Assembly: GCA_032622095.1 (NCBI GenBank)
Contig: CP136061.1
Coordinates: 67,089,127-67,153,126, forward strand
Direction of reading: 5' to 3'
Length of the DNA: 64,000 nucleotides
Source of the DNA: Siphonodentalium dalli
Lineage: Eukaryota; Mollusca; Scaphopoda; Gadilida; Siphonodentaliidae
Below are positions 46,820 through 59,740 of the stretch, one piece after another. Both the position numbers and the translations under genes were made by a program. Position 1 is the first letter of the stretch. Each line of letters starts with the position of its first letter. The notes beneath the pieces were generated by a model, which was not told where the DNA came from, did not search any database, and worked only from the letters and a program-made list of their open reading frames with translations.

Positions 46820-47290
46820 TATTAACTATGACTATTAAATGGATTCTTTCTTGCCAGCTGCACTTACCGAACGGAACAAACTGCCAGAAACTACAAAGGG
46901 CAGCAGTACAAAAGAAGACTTCAAAAAGGAACTCAGCAGTGATAATATACGTCCACTGCCTATTATTATCATAGTTAATACAGTAAATATCATATCCTTC
47001 ATATCCGGTTAAGACTGAACTGCAGCCACCTGAGTTGTAACCTGACAGATAATCATGTAAAAAATTCCCCCTTCTGTTTATGTGAGGAACTTGAGACAAC
47101 TTATCACTATCTCTTTGATTGTACATTTTATCCAGAAAGCCCAGAAGAAACTGTATGACTCCCTATACCCAACGTTACCCTATATGAAAATACTCTATTG
47201 CGGTGATCAAGGGAGCTTAGCCTTCGCGAAAACAAACAAATATTTAATGCAGTACAGGACATATATTATGAGAACAAAAAGATTACCATG
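46820..47290 (+). pseudogene. CR1/Jockey-like LINE fragment, C-terminal part (frameshifted)
   Basis: Frame A reads MDSFLPAALTERNKLPETTK and EDFKKEL. Frame B then gives RLRLNCSHLSCNLTD, FCLCEELETTYHYLFDC, the same zinc-knuckle-like C-terminus as RLRLNCSNLN...CVCGDLE...HFLLHC of the 35 kb LINE. A frameshift lies near 46990. The end of the protein (AVQDIYYENKKIT) corresponds to VQKYIKNTKRF. Confidence 0.7.
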
Positions 47291-47640
47291 ATTCTAACAC
47301 ATATGCGGGTAGCGAATTGATTTGGATTCCGGCCGCGTTATACGACAGCATGATATTTCCAAATATATATGTAGTACTAAATTCCTTCCGATAACGATTA
47401 TTTTGTATGTTACTTACTTGTAATCCTGCATATACGTGAAATGATGCGACATTCACAGTGAACACCCTTGAAATACATGTAGGAATTGTCCTGTTTCGGA
47501 TTAGTGCTTCTGAATACGATCTTATACTCACGGAAGATATATAGTCCATGACATATTTTGATTATGAACACGCGTAGCTGTGCGTGTGTTTGTTTAATTA
47601 GTTATTGACCGATGTAACCAGTTAACAGTCATAACAGTCA
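47291..47640. other. Unassigned stretch
   Basis: No gene or repeat recognised. Confidence 0.4.
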
Positions 47641-47649
47641 TTGTGGTTG

Positions 47650-47666
47650 ACCCCCCCCCCCCACCT

Positions 47667-47719
<53 letters not shown>

Positions 47720-47725
47720 GTCTGT
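47650..47725. repeat. Poly-C and (CT)n microsatellite
   Basis: A run of ~13 C, a short C-rich bridge and then about 20 CT repeats. The serine/leucine-rich open frame over it is an artefact. Confidence 0.95.
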
Positions 47726-48024
47726 CTCCTGCTATCCCTCAAATATCTTCTCTCTTTTCTCCATCCCTAACTCATGTAAATTTAGTTTTATATCTCCTTT
47801 TCTCCTAAAACCATTATGTCCAACCCTTCCCATCTGACCTATACCCCTCCCTCATTTATTGGGGATGGTGCATGTAGCCAAGGAGGAGAAGACTTCATAT
47901 AAGCCAACCTTTTTGCCTGATCCTCATTTCGATACATTAACTCTTCTATTTTGCATATATGTGTCATCTGTATATTATGTTATTTGTTTGGATTTGGAAA
48001 TAAAAATATGTTTACAATCAACTT

Positions 48025-48945
48025 GATCAATCAATCAGTTTATTGCAAAAGCTATGATTTAACACAGAACATGCAAAATATATATACATATATGTACAAT
48101 AGCAGGAAACTATATAGTGGCTATAATCTTATACTCATGCCACAGCCATAATAACATATAATATTTATATATCTCAATCCCGCTGGGTGAAGGCACGCCC
48201 ATTCCAATTTTGTCACCCACATCGAATAATGCAGGGGAACAGCAGTTATATTTACCCCGGTCTCAACAAATGGGATGTGTTTTGAAATGGGGAGTTTTTG
48301 CCCAGGCGGGTTGGGTCTTCAGTGTCTCATATTTTGGACAATTCCTTAAAGGCACACTTAAGATATAATGACACTCTCCGCAATATACTATTATTTTCAG
48401 TCTATAGAACTTTTCTTCGCTGGGATATTTCCAGTAATAGTCCGGGATATATTTGATTCGGATATCATTAAGGTGTGAACATGTAATTACAAAGTGATAT
48501 TCGTCTCCTATTCCGTCATTACATAATGTACAAACTCTGTCATTCCGTTTTGATTTTTTCCACCGTCCACTTTCTGTTGGTAATCGATGATGTGATGTCC
48601 TAATCTTAACAATGCATTCGGCTAAATACCATGGAAGTCCAGTTAGATATCTTCTTATCTCCGGACGTACAGAAATACCACCATAGAAACCACCCTTGAT
48701 GACGTGGCTACATTTCCCAACCATTCCTGGTTAAACTGATCAATAAGTATGGACTTTATTCATTTTATATCCGAGTGTGTAAGATCCCTTCTGCTCATGA
48801 ACATGGAGTTCTTTCCAGTATCTTGGAATGTCTGCTCTATAAACCGGAGCCATTTGAGGTCTCCACTGCGAGGCTGATTTTGATAAACGGTCAGTATTAA
48901 TGAACACATATTTTTTGCGATAATCGAGCCCTCATTCGACATTAA
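48025..48945 (-). pseudogene. LINE 3' fragment with zinc-knuckle C-terminus
   Basis: Minus strand, from 48942: RSGDLKWLRFIEQTFQDTGK, then ILIDQFNQEW, a frameshift near 48725, then ISVRPEIRRYLTGLPWYL, KIRTSHHRLPTESGRW, VCTLCNDGIGDEYHFVITC and IRIKYIPDYYW. This is the typical C-terminal half of an invertebrate LINE ORF2 (RTSxHRLPxExGR followed by C-x2-C...H...C). The 3' UTR ends with AATAAACTGATTGATTGATC (48022-48042, minus), the usual short-repeat tail of such LINEs. It probably belongs to the same broad type as the YGELGR-containing LINE at 52 kb, representing a later part of the protein. Confidence 0.75.
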
Positions 48946-49699
48946 TTTCGACCAATACGTTAAGATTCAACATTTTATTTCAATTATTTCGGCCAATTTG
49001 GCCGGTTACTTCATGTGACTTTTTCATCTGACGTGTGTGTCGGATAATTGATCTGGAGGATTTATGTAAATGTTAGCCCAAACTACATTTCCAAGTAACG
49101 ATGGTTTTGTTGTTTATTTTGAGGAATAATACCGCGTCAGATGAATTCAGCCCAAATATGTTAACAGTTGTCGTGTCAAACATTCGGCAGTAGGTTAGCG
49201 TTATTTAGTATTTGTGGATGTCCTTTAACATGGGGAAAATAGACTACTGCGCTTGAACGAGCATGTGAATTTGTCGTTTTTAATGTACAGCAACTTGATA
49301 ATCAATAACAGAGGCATTCTCTGTCAAATAAGGTCGCTCTATTTACGGTATTAATTGCGGAACTTTCTAAAGTAAACTACGCGTAAACGGATACATACGG
49401 TAAATTATAGAATGTGCCGGAATCGGCCTAATCGCCCCATGGCCAACTCGCCCAGTCGACGTGTGTCAATTCGGTACCTACTATAACATGTACCCGAGTC
49501 CGATTCGGAATAAAAGATGTATACGGGTGTTATATAGCGTTTGGTCCGTTGTTTCTCAATGAATATTATTGAAATTTGGTGTATATGTCCGGGCTGGGAC
49601 ATGGAATACAACAACGTTTGAATTGTTTTTAAATTTACAAATTTGTTGATTTTATTCAATTTTTTTTCGTTTTGAAAACACACTATAAAGTATATATAA
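48946..49699. other. Unassigned stretch
   Basis: No gene recognised; several short open frames without motifs. Confidence 0.4.
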
Positions 49700-50010
49700 T
49701 ATAATAACGAACACGAGACATACATAATTTATAAACCGTTAACAAAAGATATCAAATTCAATACATGACAAAGATGACTCAGTGGAGTTTATAAAGTGAA
49801 CATAAAAACATTGAGGTAAGAATCTTTTTAAGGAATGCAACTTTATTTAATGATAATAAACACATAAATTAAAATAACAAACATGAGACATACATGATTT
49901 ATAAACTGTTAACAAAAGATATCAAACTCAATACATGACAAAGATGACTCAGTGAAGTTTATAAAGTGAACATAAAAATATTAAGGTAAGAATCTTTTTA
50001 AGCATTACTA
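49700..50010 (+). repeat. Tandem duplication, ~175 bp period
   Basis: About 49703-49836 and 49878-50005 match closely: GAGACATACATAATTTATAA, AACAAAAGATATCAAA, TACATGACAAAGATGACTCA, GTAAGAATCTTTTTAAG. Confidence 0.85.
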
Positions 50011-50029
50011 AACCGTTTAGCACAGACCA

Positions 50030-50296
50030 CAGTCCACTTCACTCATCCGATCATCACCAAACTTCATATTTATCTTGATATTGATCTATCAGATGAGAGC
50101 TATCAAATATTTTTTTAATTTCATAGGAAAAAATGGTCGCCAGCGGCCATATTGCATTTACGTTATATTTTATCGCGTCATGTCGATATCTAGTATTACT
50201 TAGAAATTTCACCTTTCCAGATTCATAATTGCTCCATTGACTGTAACAGATGAAATTATTCCCCTCTTCGGATAGAGTGTCACTGAAACTTTATTT
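50030..50296 (-). repeat. Inverted copy of the 13.2-13.9 kb dispersed repeat
   Basis: It contains CCGATCATCACCAAACTTCA, GTCGCCAGCGGCCAT, AATTGCTCCATTGACTGTAA and AGTGTCACTGAAACTTT. These are the reverse complements of the 13.2-13.4 kb block in matching order. Confidence 0.75.
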
Positions 50297-50559
50297 TGTC
50301 AGACTGTCTGTATAATCACTGATTATATATGGCAATAATCTGTAATAAGATGTAGCACTATTTTATTTTATATTTACATGCAGTGCTGTTTTTATACATC
50401 AATTCTAATCCCCCTAGATCATCATGTGATCGATCATACATCGCGCGATGACCTGGTTGAATTAAGGGGGGTTTTATGGATCACTTCTGTCCTCAAGCTA
50501 GATTATACTTATGACATTTAATGGCATGTTTTTAACGTGGAGGGTTAGATATGCTTGAG

Positions 50560-51250
50560 AAACCACCACTCTTTAATTCACACCAAGTTCTCAGCTGTCA
50601 TATTCGGATATTGGGAACCCATAGCCATGATATATGGTTTATTTTGTGTATACTAGTAATATAGTTATTTTCAGTACCTTTATATACCAGTACTGTGTAT
50701 AACAATGCATATAAATTAATCCATGTATACATGTATATTGATTCAACGGATTCAGTGGTTTTGTCCATCAGTCTATCAAATTTGCGGGGAAAACATGGCC
50801 ACAAGCAGTACACCCTGCTAAATTTCGAATTTGAATCAATTGGCGCACCCTGCAGCCAGCTTTTATTGGAGAACTTTTTCTTATGTGGATATTTTGGGTC
50901 ACCGCTAGATGTGAGCCATATTTTGTTCTCAAACTGTCCTTGTGAAGACATCACTGCCAGCGGTGATCTTCAATTTTACTATGTTTATGGCTAAATAATT
51001 TGGTTGATCCTACAGACGACACCCTTGTCCGATCGTCATCAGATTCCACAATTATCTTCTGGATAACCAGGGTGAGAGTAATCTAATTTTCCCGAATTTC
51101 GTTAAAAAACATTACCACAGGCAGCAATTTGGTATCTTACTCTTTGATCCTCTTTTGCATGACTGAATTGTTTAGCAACTGTACAGACATATCCCTCATC
51201 TGGTTTTTATATACATGTATATCTCTTCATGCGGATAGCCAGTATTACGT
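50560..51250. repeat. Unit 1 proximal part, related to the 13 kb repeat family
   Basis: It has TGTCCGATCGTCATCAGATT, a CCCGAATTTCGTTAAAAAAC block and ACCACAGGCAGCAATTTGG, degraded versions of the phrases in the 13.2-13.9 kb repeat. Open frames here (50598-50954 -, 50695-50994 +) overlap each other and have no motif. The same region recurs at +4.15 and +8.29 kb. Confidence 0.5.
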
Positions 51251-51449
51251 AGGTACTTCAACTTTCTGCATTCCTGTCATCATTTGAAATATAAAAAATT
51301 ACCTGATACATGCACCCTTCAAAATTTGTTTCGTCGTATCTATTTTAATGACCCGTATGGTAATATTGATACAGATATATTTGTCAAACATTTCTTTGTA
51401 CAATATACAGGTATTTAGTTTGTAACTAAATCTAGAAATATATAATAGT

Positions 51450-52335
51450 AGCTCGTGGACCCCACTTCGTCCGGGATGTTCCCCTCTGATTTTCGGAGAA
51501 ATGCGCGATTTAACCTTGAATTGACTATTTTAAAGGTGAAGGTCATGTCGGGGTCACGATTTGACCCGTCCAAAACACTCCCCGGACAAAAGTCACGACA
51601 AAAGTACCCGTCGAAATCCGCCCGGCTTTATACCCGATTTGACCTTGAATTGACAATTTTGAATGTCAAGATCAGGTCAGGGTCATGATTTGACTCACCC
51701 GAAACACTCCTGGGACAAAAGTAACAGTAGGTATCAAATTTCGTTGAAATACTTCCGTTTTACCAGATTTGACCTTGAATTGATCTTTTTGAATGTCAAA
51801 GTCAGGTCGGGATCAAGATTTGACCCGTCCAAAATACTCCCTGGAAATAATTTCCCCTAGGTATCAAATTTCGTCAAATCTGTCCGGCAGTTTTCCCGGC
51901 CATAGCTAACAGACAAACAGACAGACAAATGTCCAAAATATATATTAAACTAGCTGATGTACTCGACTTCGTTCGGGCTAGTTAGGGATTTTTTTTGTGA
52001 TCGCCTCCATCTGGACAGTACCCAGTATATACAGCGTCTGGCCAAACTATTGTTCAATTGGTCCAGAAGCATGCCTATATCAGCACGTTCGAGAACATGG
52101 TCCCACGTGAAATTGGACCCGTCCATATTGCTCCCGGGATCGAAGTAGTCCTATACACACAAATTTTTAGTCGGATCGGTCAAGGTCCAGAAACATGCCT
52201 ATGAGCGAGGTCAAGTTGACACGTTAAATACCAAATTCGAGCAGTGTTAGAGTCTATAACACATACACACATGCATTCACGCATACACACATACATACAT
52301 ACATACAGACAGGTGTTTCAAAATGTATAATCGAT
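51450..52335 (+). repeat. Dispersed repeat with ACAG-type tails, unit 1
   Basis: Two consecutive members. The first (51450-51950) has TAGCTCGTGGACCCCACTTC and GTCCGGGATG, then ~110 bp internal units (TTTGACCTTGAATTGA, GACCCGTCCAAAA-ACTCC) and ends ACAGACAGACAAATGTCCAA then AATATATATT. The second (51951-52335) has CTAGCTGATGTACTCGACTT, CGTTCGGGCTAG and ends with (ACAT)n and CAGACAGGTGTTTCAAAATG. It is the same family as 45165-45860. Confidence 0.75.
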
Positions 52336-52337
52336 AG

Positions 52338-52831
52338 CTACAACAATTCTATGGTAGATAGTTCACGGCCGACCTGATGCATGCATCTTAGTTTTCTTGT
52401 TAAAGGATGGCGACCTAATTCTCCGTATACCATATAGTTTGGTGTACTTTCTTTCATACCCATGATTATCTTGCAGAATTTGAGATGTGCACTTTCGATT
52501 GATTTACAGGGTTCAAACCCCCAAACTTCACTGCCATATAATAATATGAATGCGACCATCGTATCAAAAAGATGAAGCAAGATATCTACCGGTAGCTCTA
52601 ATTTCCTTACTTTATTCAACAGTGCATACATCGCCTTCGTACCAAGTTTGCACGTTTTTTAATAGATCTACAAAATCTCCCATTAAAGAAAACATTTACA
52701 CCCAGATACACACATTCCTTTACCGTTTCCAAAGGTTTACCATTGAATATAAATGTCGGTACAATCTTAGGTAATCTTTTACATAAAATCACAACTTTTG
52801 TTTTTTGATGCATTAACTTCTAGACCCCATC
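52338..52831 (-). pseudogene. LINE fragment (thumb to YGELGR), unit 1
   Basis: From 52831 downward: RWGLEVNASK, frameshift, TKVVILCKRLPKIVPTFIFN, YLGVNVFFNGRF, frameshift, MYALLNKVRKLELPVDILLH, LFDTMVAFILLYGSEVWGF, LKFCKIIMGMKESTPNYMVY, GELGRHPLTRKL. These motifs follow the RT palm in a common invertebrate LINE type. The 3' part of the ORF is cut off at 52338 by the dispersed repeat. The 5' neighbour (RT palm) is not adjacent here but lies at 63703-64000, beyond a transposon. Confidence 0.8.
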
Positions 52832-53532
52832 GGCCGAATTCTGGTCCCTGGTCTAGACCACCCTAATAATCACGGTGTTCCATGTATGGACCTGGTCTCG
52901 CGAAACCACCTGGTCTCGATTTAGATTAGGCGGATTATTGTTCAATCAACGACGATCGGTGTATCGACGGACAAAGGCACGCTTGGTGCTCGAACAATAT
53001 GATTGCGTTCACGTCGCGAATAGTTGAGCATTAATGTAACGGGTTATCATCGAACACGTGCGGTGTGTCGTCTTTACAGGCATGTGATTAGAGTGTCTCC
53101 ATGTGGATGGTGGGGGTGTTGTCCATATTTCCAATCCGCTCCATCCTAATTGGGGGGGGGGGTGAGACACCATGTCGCCACGACCCTACCTTTATGTGTA
53201 TTTATTATGATAACCTATTTTGATGTCAGCGGTTTGAGTAAATGTTTTAGTTGAGTAAAAAAACTCTTGTTTCACGGCCGATGGAACCACCCATGGCCTA
53301 TACGTGGCTATACATTGTTTATACCACCACCTCCCGATGCACCGAATAATCAGTCTCAGAGACCGCCCTTTTAAATCTCGACCCAAACATATAATGGGCT
53401 AAAAACAATTGCGCCCATCATTTCAGTTGCCATCATTCCAATTTCCAAGAATCCAAATGGTAAGACATTATTGGAACAAGGACGATTAACAAAATGTACG
53501 TTAAAATAAGAATTTCTCAGAGATTTCTAGGG

Positions 53533-53821
53533 TTTGGTTTGGTTTGTTAGGGTTTATCGTCGATCTAGCCGCTAGTCCACACACGACGTTGTCAATTTTA
53601 CGGGTGGAGGAAAGACCACGCAGATGCTTAATTTCACCGAGAAATCGTCCCACTGCGTGTAGAAACCACCGATCCCCGGAAAGCAACTGACAAACTTGCC
53701 CAGATACACGATTACGGTCACCCTACCTATGACGGGGTTCGAACCAGCTTCGTCAGCGCTGGACGGCCTGTGACGGTGCAATGCACCTGGCACTCTACCG
53801 ACTGAACCACCGGGGCCCCCA
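53533..53821 (-). mobile_element. tRNA-derived SINE, unit 1
   Basis: 289 bp, bounded by a 12 bp target duplication AGATTTCTAGGG (53521-53532 and 53822-53833). On the minus strand the head reads GGGGCCCCGGTGGTTCAGTC, with A box TGGTTCAGTCGG and B box GGTTCGAACCC, the split RNA polymerase III promoter of tRNA-like genes. The tail is a run of AAACC repeats (ACAAACCAAACCAAA). The body between head and tail is ~170 bp and unassigned. It is inserted in the transposon described at 61127-63698. Confidence 0.88.
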
Positions 53822-53833
53822 AGATTTCTAGGG

Positions 53834-54443
53834 ACACAAGATAGTAAACTCCATTCTTGTATTTCTTTTTCAGCAAATGCGTTTAAATAAAAGAATCATA
53901 AATTTATATATGTTGATTTTTTTTCTTCTATTTTTGTTTTTATTTTATTTTAATGTTTTGAAGAAAAAAAATTCTGGTTCTGTTTTTTGTTTGTAATTTT
54001 TTTTTCGTCTTTACTGTTTTTTTGTTCGCTTTACGTTTAAAATAAAATTACTTAAAACATCAGTATTATTCTTGTTCAAAATACTGGAATAATCTACGTG
54101 AATGGGCGGTAAGAGTAATCCCCATTAAGAAGCATTCCAACGTCAATTTTATTAATACGCCGGGAAAGCCCTGCATCCCGCCCATGAGATGTAAGACGAA
54201 AATGAAAATCCGATGTGCCATTCACTGTTATGCCGGGTCGCCCATGCTCATCCACAGCAAATCACCGGGGTACACGCACGCATGATCGCTACAGTTATGA
54301 TAGGTGACATTATATAAAACACAGTTACACTAGATCATTTCTAATGTCCAGTTAAAAGCCAGCTTGTGATTGCTCAAACTATTCACCATCGTGCAAATGA
54401 CTGGCTTACAATCAAACTAATAATCCGCATTAGAGTTCTGCAC
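53834..54443. other. AT-rich remainder of unit 1
   Basis: Poly-T/poly-A rich to 54060, then ~380 bp of mixed sequence without gene. The 52 bp missing from unit 3 lie here (54062-54113). Confidence 0.5.
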
Positions 54444-55595
54444 TGTCAGACTGTCTGTATAATCACTGATTATATATGGCAATAATCTGTAATAAGATGC
54501 AGCACTATTTTATTTTATATTTACATGCAGTGCTGTTTTTATACATCAATTCTAATCCCCCTAGATCATCATGTGATCGATCATACATCGCGCGATGACC
54601 TGGTTGAATTAAGGGGGGTTTTATGGATCACTTCTGTCCTCAAGCTAGATTATACTTATGACATTTAATGGCATGTTTTTAACGTGGAGGGTTAGATATG
54701 CTTGAGAAACCACCACTCTTTAATTCACACCAAGTTCTCAGCTGTCATATTCGGATATTAGAACCCATAGCCATGATATATGGTTTATTTTGTGTATACT
54801 AGTAATATAGTTATTTTCAGTACCTTTATATACCAGTACTGTGTATAACAATGCATATAAATTAATCCATGTATACATGTATATTGATTCAACGGATTCA
54901 GTGGTTTTGTCCATCAGTCTATCAAATTTGCGGGGAAAACATGGCCACAAGCAGTACACCCTGCTAAATTTCGAATTTGAATCAATTGGCGCACCCTGCA
55001 GCCAGCTTTTATTGGAGAACTTTTTCTTATGTGGATATTTTGGGTCACCGCTAGATGTGAGCCATATTTTGTTCTCAAACTGTCCTTGTGAAGACATCAC
55101 TGCCAGCGGTGATCTTCAATTTTACTATCTTTATGGCTAAATAATTTGGTTGCTCCTACAGACGACACCCTTGTCCGATCGTCATCAGATTCCACAATTA
55201 TCTTCTGGATAACCAGGGTGAGAGTAATCTAATTTTCCCGAATTTCGTTAAAAAACATTACCACAGGCAGCAATTTGGTATCTTACTCTTTGATCCTCTT
55301 TTGCATGACTGAATTGTTTAGCAACTGTACAGACATATCCCTCATCTGGTTTTTATATACATGTATATCTCTTCATGCGGATAGCCAGTATTACGTAGGT
55401 ACTTCAACTTTCTGCATTCCTGTCATCATTTGAAATATAAAAAATTACCTGATACATGCACCCTTCAAAATTTGTTTCGTCGTATCTATTTTAATGACCC
55501 GTATGGTAATATTGATACAGATATATTTGTCAAACATTTCTTTGTACAATATACAGGTATTTAGTTTGTAACTAAATCTAGAAATATATAATAGT

Positions 55596-56481
55596 AGCTC
55601 GTGGACCCCACTTCGTCCGGGATGTTCCCCTCTGATTTTCGGAGAAATGCGCGATTTAACCTTGAATTGACTATTTTAAAGGTGAAGGTCATGTCGGGGT
55701 CACGATTTGACCCGTCCAAAACACTCCCCGGACAAAAGTCACGACAAAAGTACCCGTCGAAATCCGCCCGGCTTTATACCCGATTTGACCTTGAATTGAC
55801 AATTTTGAATGTCAAGATCAGGTCAGGGTCATGATTTGACTCACCCGAAACACTCCTGGGACAAAAGTAACAGTAGGTATCAAATTTCGTTGAAATACTT
55901 CCGTTTTACCAGATTTGACCTTGAATTGATCTTTTTGAATGTCAAAGTCAGGTCGGGATCAAGATTTGACCCGTCCAAAATACTCCCTGGAAATAATTTC
56001 CCCTAGGTATCAAATTTCGTCAAATCTGTCCGGCAGTTTTCCCGGCCATAGCTAACAGACAAACAGACAGACAAATGTCCAAAATATATATTAAACTAGC
56101 TGATGTACTCGACTTCGTTCGGGCTAGTTAGGGATTTTTTTTGTGATCGCCTCCATCTGGACAGTACCCAGTATATACAGCGTCTGGCCAAACTATTGTT
56201 CAATTGGTCCAGAAGCATGCCTATATCAGCACGTTCGAGAACATGGTCCCACGTGAAATTGGACCCGTCCATATTGCTCCCGGGATCGAAGTAGTCCTAT
56301 ACACACAAATTTTTAGTCGGATCGGTCAAGGTCCAGAAACATGCCTATGAGCGAGGTCAAGTTGACACGTTAAATACCAAATTCGAGCAGTGTTAGAGTC
56401 TATAACACATACACACATGCATTCACGCATACACACATACATACATACATACAGACAGGTGTTTCAAAATGTATAATCGAT
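55596..56481 (+). repeat. Dispersed repeat with ACAG-type tails, unit 2
   Basis: Copy of 51450-52335, essentially unchanged. Confidence 0.75.
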
Positions 56482-56483
56482 AG

Positions 56484-56977
56484 CTACAACAATTCTATGG
56501 TAGATAGTTCACGGCCGACCTGATGCATGCATCTTAGTTTTCTTGTTAAAGGATGGCGACCTAATTCTCCGTATACCATATAGTTTGGTGTACTTTCTTT
56601 CATACCCATGATTATCTTGCAGAATTTGAGATGTGCACTTTCGATTGATTTACAGGGTTCAAACCCCCAAACTTCACTGCCATATAATAATATGAATGCG
56701 ACCATCGTATCAAAAAGATGAAGCAAGATATCTACCGGTAGCTCTAATTTCCTTACTTTATTCAACAGTGCATACATCGCCTTCGTACCAAGTTTGCACG
56801 TTTTTTAATAGATCTACAAAATCTCCCATTAAAGAAAACATTTACACCCAGATACACACATTCCTTTACCGTTTCCAAAGGTTTACCATTGAATATAAAT
56901 GTCGGTACAATCTTAGGTAATCTTTTACATAAAATCACAACTTTTGTTTTTTGATGCATTAACTTCTAGACCCCATC
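56484..56977 (-). pseudogene. LINE fragment (thumb to YGELGR), unit 2
   Basis: Copy of 52338-52831 with the same two frameshifts, so the damage predates the tandem duplication. Confidence 0.8.
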
Positions 56978-56981
56978 GGCC

Positions 56982-58588
56982 GAATTCTGGTCCCTGGTCT
57001 AGACCACCCTAATAATCACGGTGTTCCATGTATGGACCTGGTCTCGCGAAACCACCTGGTCTCGATTTAGATTAGGCGGATTATTGTTCAATCAACGACG
57101 ATCGGTGTATCGACGGACAAAGGCACGCTTGGTGCTCGAACAATATGATTGCGTTCACGTCGCGAATAGTTGAGCATTAATGTAACGGGTTATCATCGAA
57201 CACGTGCGGTGTGTCGTCTTTACAGGCATGTGATTAGAGTGTCTCCATGTGGATGGTGGGGGTGTTGTCCATATTTCCAATCCGCTCCATCCTAATTGGG
57301 GGGGGGGTGAGACACCATGTCGCCACGACCCTACCTTTATGTGTATTTATTATGATAACCTATTTTGATGTCAGCGGTTTGAGTAAATGTTTTAGTTGAG
57401 TAAAAAAACTCTTGTTTCACGGCCGATGGAACCACCCATGGCCTATACGTGGCTATACATTGTTTATACCACCACCTCCCGATGCACCGAATAATCAGTC
57501 TCAGAGACCGCCCTTTTAAATCTCGACCCAAACATATAATGGGCTAAAAACAATTGCGCCCATCATTTCAGTTGCCATCATTCCAATTTCCAAGAATCCA
57601 AATGGTAAGACATTATTGGAACAAGGACGATTAACAAAATGTACGTTAAAATAAGAATTTCTCAGAGATTTCTAGGGTTTGGTTTGGTTTGTTAGGGTTT
57701 ATCGTCGATCTAGCCGCTAGTCCACACACGACGTTGTCAATTTTACGGGTGGAGGAAAGACCACGCAGATGCTTAATTTCACCGAGAAATCGTCCCACTG
57801 CGTGTAGAAACCACCGATCCCCGGAAAGCAACTGACAAACTTGCCCAGATACACGATTACGGTCACCCTACCTATGACGGGGTTCGAACCAGCTTCGTCA
57901 GCGCTGGACGGCCTGTGACGGTGCAATGCACCTGGCACTCTACCGACTGAACCACCGGGGCCCCCAAGATTTCTAGGGACACAAGATAGTAAACTCCATT
58001 CTTGTATTTCTTTTTCAGCAAATGCGTTTAAATAAAAGAATCATAAATTTATATATGTTGATTTTTTTTCTTCTATTTTTGTTTTTATTTTATTTTAATG
58101 TTTTGAAGAAAAAAAATTCTGGTTCTGTTTTTTGTTTGTAATTTTTTTTTCGTCTTTACTGTTTTTTTGTTCGCTTTACGTTTAAAATAAAATTACTTAA
58201 AACATCAGTATTATTCTTGTTCAAAATACTGGAATAATCTACGTGAATGGGCGGTAAGAGTAATCCCCATTAAGAAGCATTCCAACGTCAATTTTATTAA
58301 TACGCCGGGAAAGCCCTGCATCCCGCCCATGAGATGTAAGACGAAAATGAAAATCCGATGTGCCATTCACTGTTATGCCGGGTCGCCCATGCTCATCCAC
58401 AGCAAATCACCGGGGTACACGCACGCATGATCGCTACAGTTATGATAGGTGACATTATATAAAACACAGTTACACTAGATCATTTCTAATGTCCAGTTAA
58501 AAGCCAGCTTGTGATTGCTCAAACTATTCACCATCGTGCAAATGACTGGCTTACAATCAAACTAATAATCCGCATTAGAGTTCTGCAC
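56982..58588 (+). mobile_element. Left part of the TIR transposon, unit 2
   Basis: Copy of 52836-54443, again starting after GGCC (56978-56981). Confidence 0.7.
57678..57966 (-). mobile_element. tRNA-derived SINE, unit 2
   Basis: Copy of the SINE at 53533-53821 with the same target duplication (57666-57677 and 57967-57978). It arose by duplication of the segment and not by new insertion. Confidence 0.88.
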
Positions 58589-59740
58589 TGTCAGACTGTC
58601 TGTATAATCACTGATTATATATGGCAATAATCTGTAATAAGATGCAGCACTATTTTATTTTATATTTACATGCAGTGCTGTTTTTATACATCAATTCTAA
58701 TCCCCCTAGATCATCATGTGATCGATCATACATCGCGCGATGACCTGGTTGAATTAAGGGGGGTTTTATGGATCACTTCTGTCCTCAAGCTAGATTATAC
58801 TTATGACATTTAATGGCATGTTTTTAACGTGGAGGGTTAGATATGCTTGAGAAACCACCACTCTTTAATTCACACCAAGTTCTCAGCTGTCATATTCGGA
58901 TATTAGAACCCATAGCCATGATATATGGTTTATTTTGTGTATACTAGTAATATAGTTATTTTCAGTACCTTTATATACCAGTACTGTGTATAACAATGCA
59001 TATAAATTAATCCATGTATACATGTATATTGATTCAACGGATTCAGTGGTTTTGTCCATCAGTCTATCAAATTTGCGGGGAAAACATGGCCACAAGCAGT
59101 ACACCCTGCTAAATTTCGAATTTGAATCAATTGGCGCACCCTGCAGCCAGCTTTTATTGGAGAACTTTTTCTTATGTGGATATTTTGGGTCACCGCTAGA
59201 TGTGAGCCATATTTTGTTCTCAAACTGTCCTTGTGAAGACATCACTGCCAGCGGTGATCTTCAATTTTACTATCTTTATGGCTAAATAATTTGGTTGCTC
59301 CTACAGACGACACCCTTGTCCGATCGTCATCAGATTCCACAATTATCTTCTGGATAACCAGGGTGAGAGTAATCTAATTTTCCCGAATTTCGTTAAAAAA
59401 CATTACCACAGGCAGCAATTTGGTATCTTACTCTTTGATCCTCTTTTGCATGACTGAATTGTTTAGCAACTGTACAGACATATCCCTCATCTGGTTTTTA
59501 TATACATGTATATCTCTTCATGCGGATAGCCAGTATTACGTAGGTACTTCAACTTTCTGCATTCCTGTCATCATTTGAAATATAAAAAATTACCTGATAC
59601 ATGCACCCTTCAAAATTTGTTTCGTCGTATCTATTTTAATGACCCGTATGGTAATATTGATACAGATATATTTGTCAAACATTTCTTTGTACAATATACA
59701 GGTATTTAGTTTGTAACTAAATCTAGAAATATATAATAGT

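Larger units (their letters stand above)
52836..54443 (+). mobile_element. Left part of a TIR transposon, unit 1 (incomplete)
   Basis: It starts GAATTCTGGTCCCTGGTC right after GGCC of the LINE. The right end is missing in this unit because the tandem-duplication joint at 54443 falls inside the element. The complete structure can be followed in unit 3 to 63698. Confidence 0.7.

Noticed and set aside
47643-47837. Pro/Ser/Leu-rich frame
   Set aside because: Translation of poly-C and (CT)n.
53706-53821. tRNA gene on the minus strand
   Set aside because: A and B boxes are present, but the 3' part does not fold back to an acceptor stem. The unit is 289 bp with a repeat tail and target duplications, so it is a SINE.
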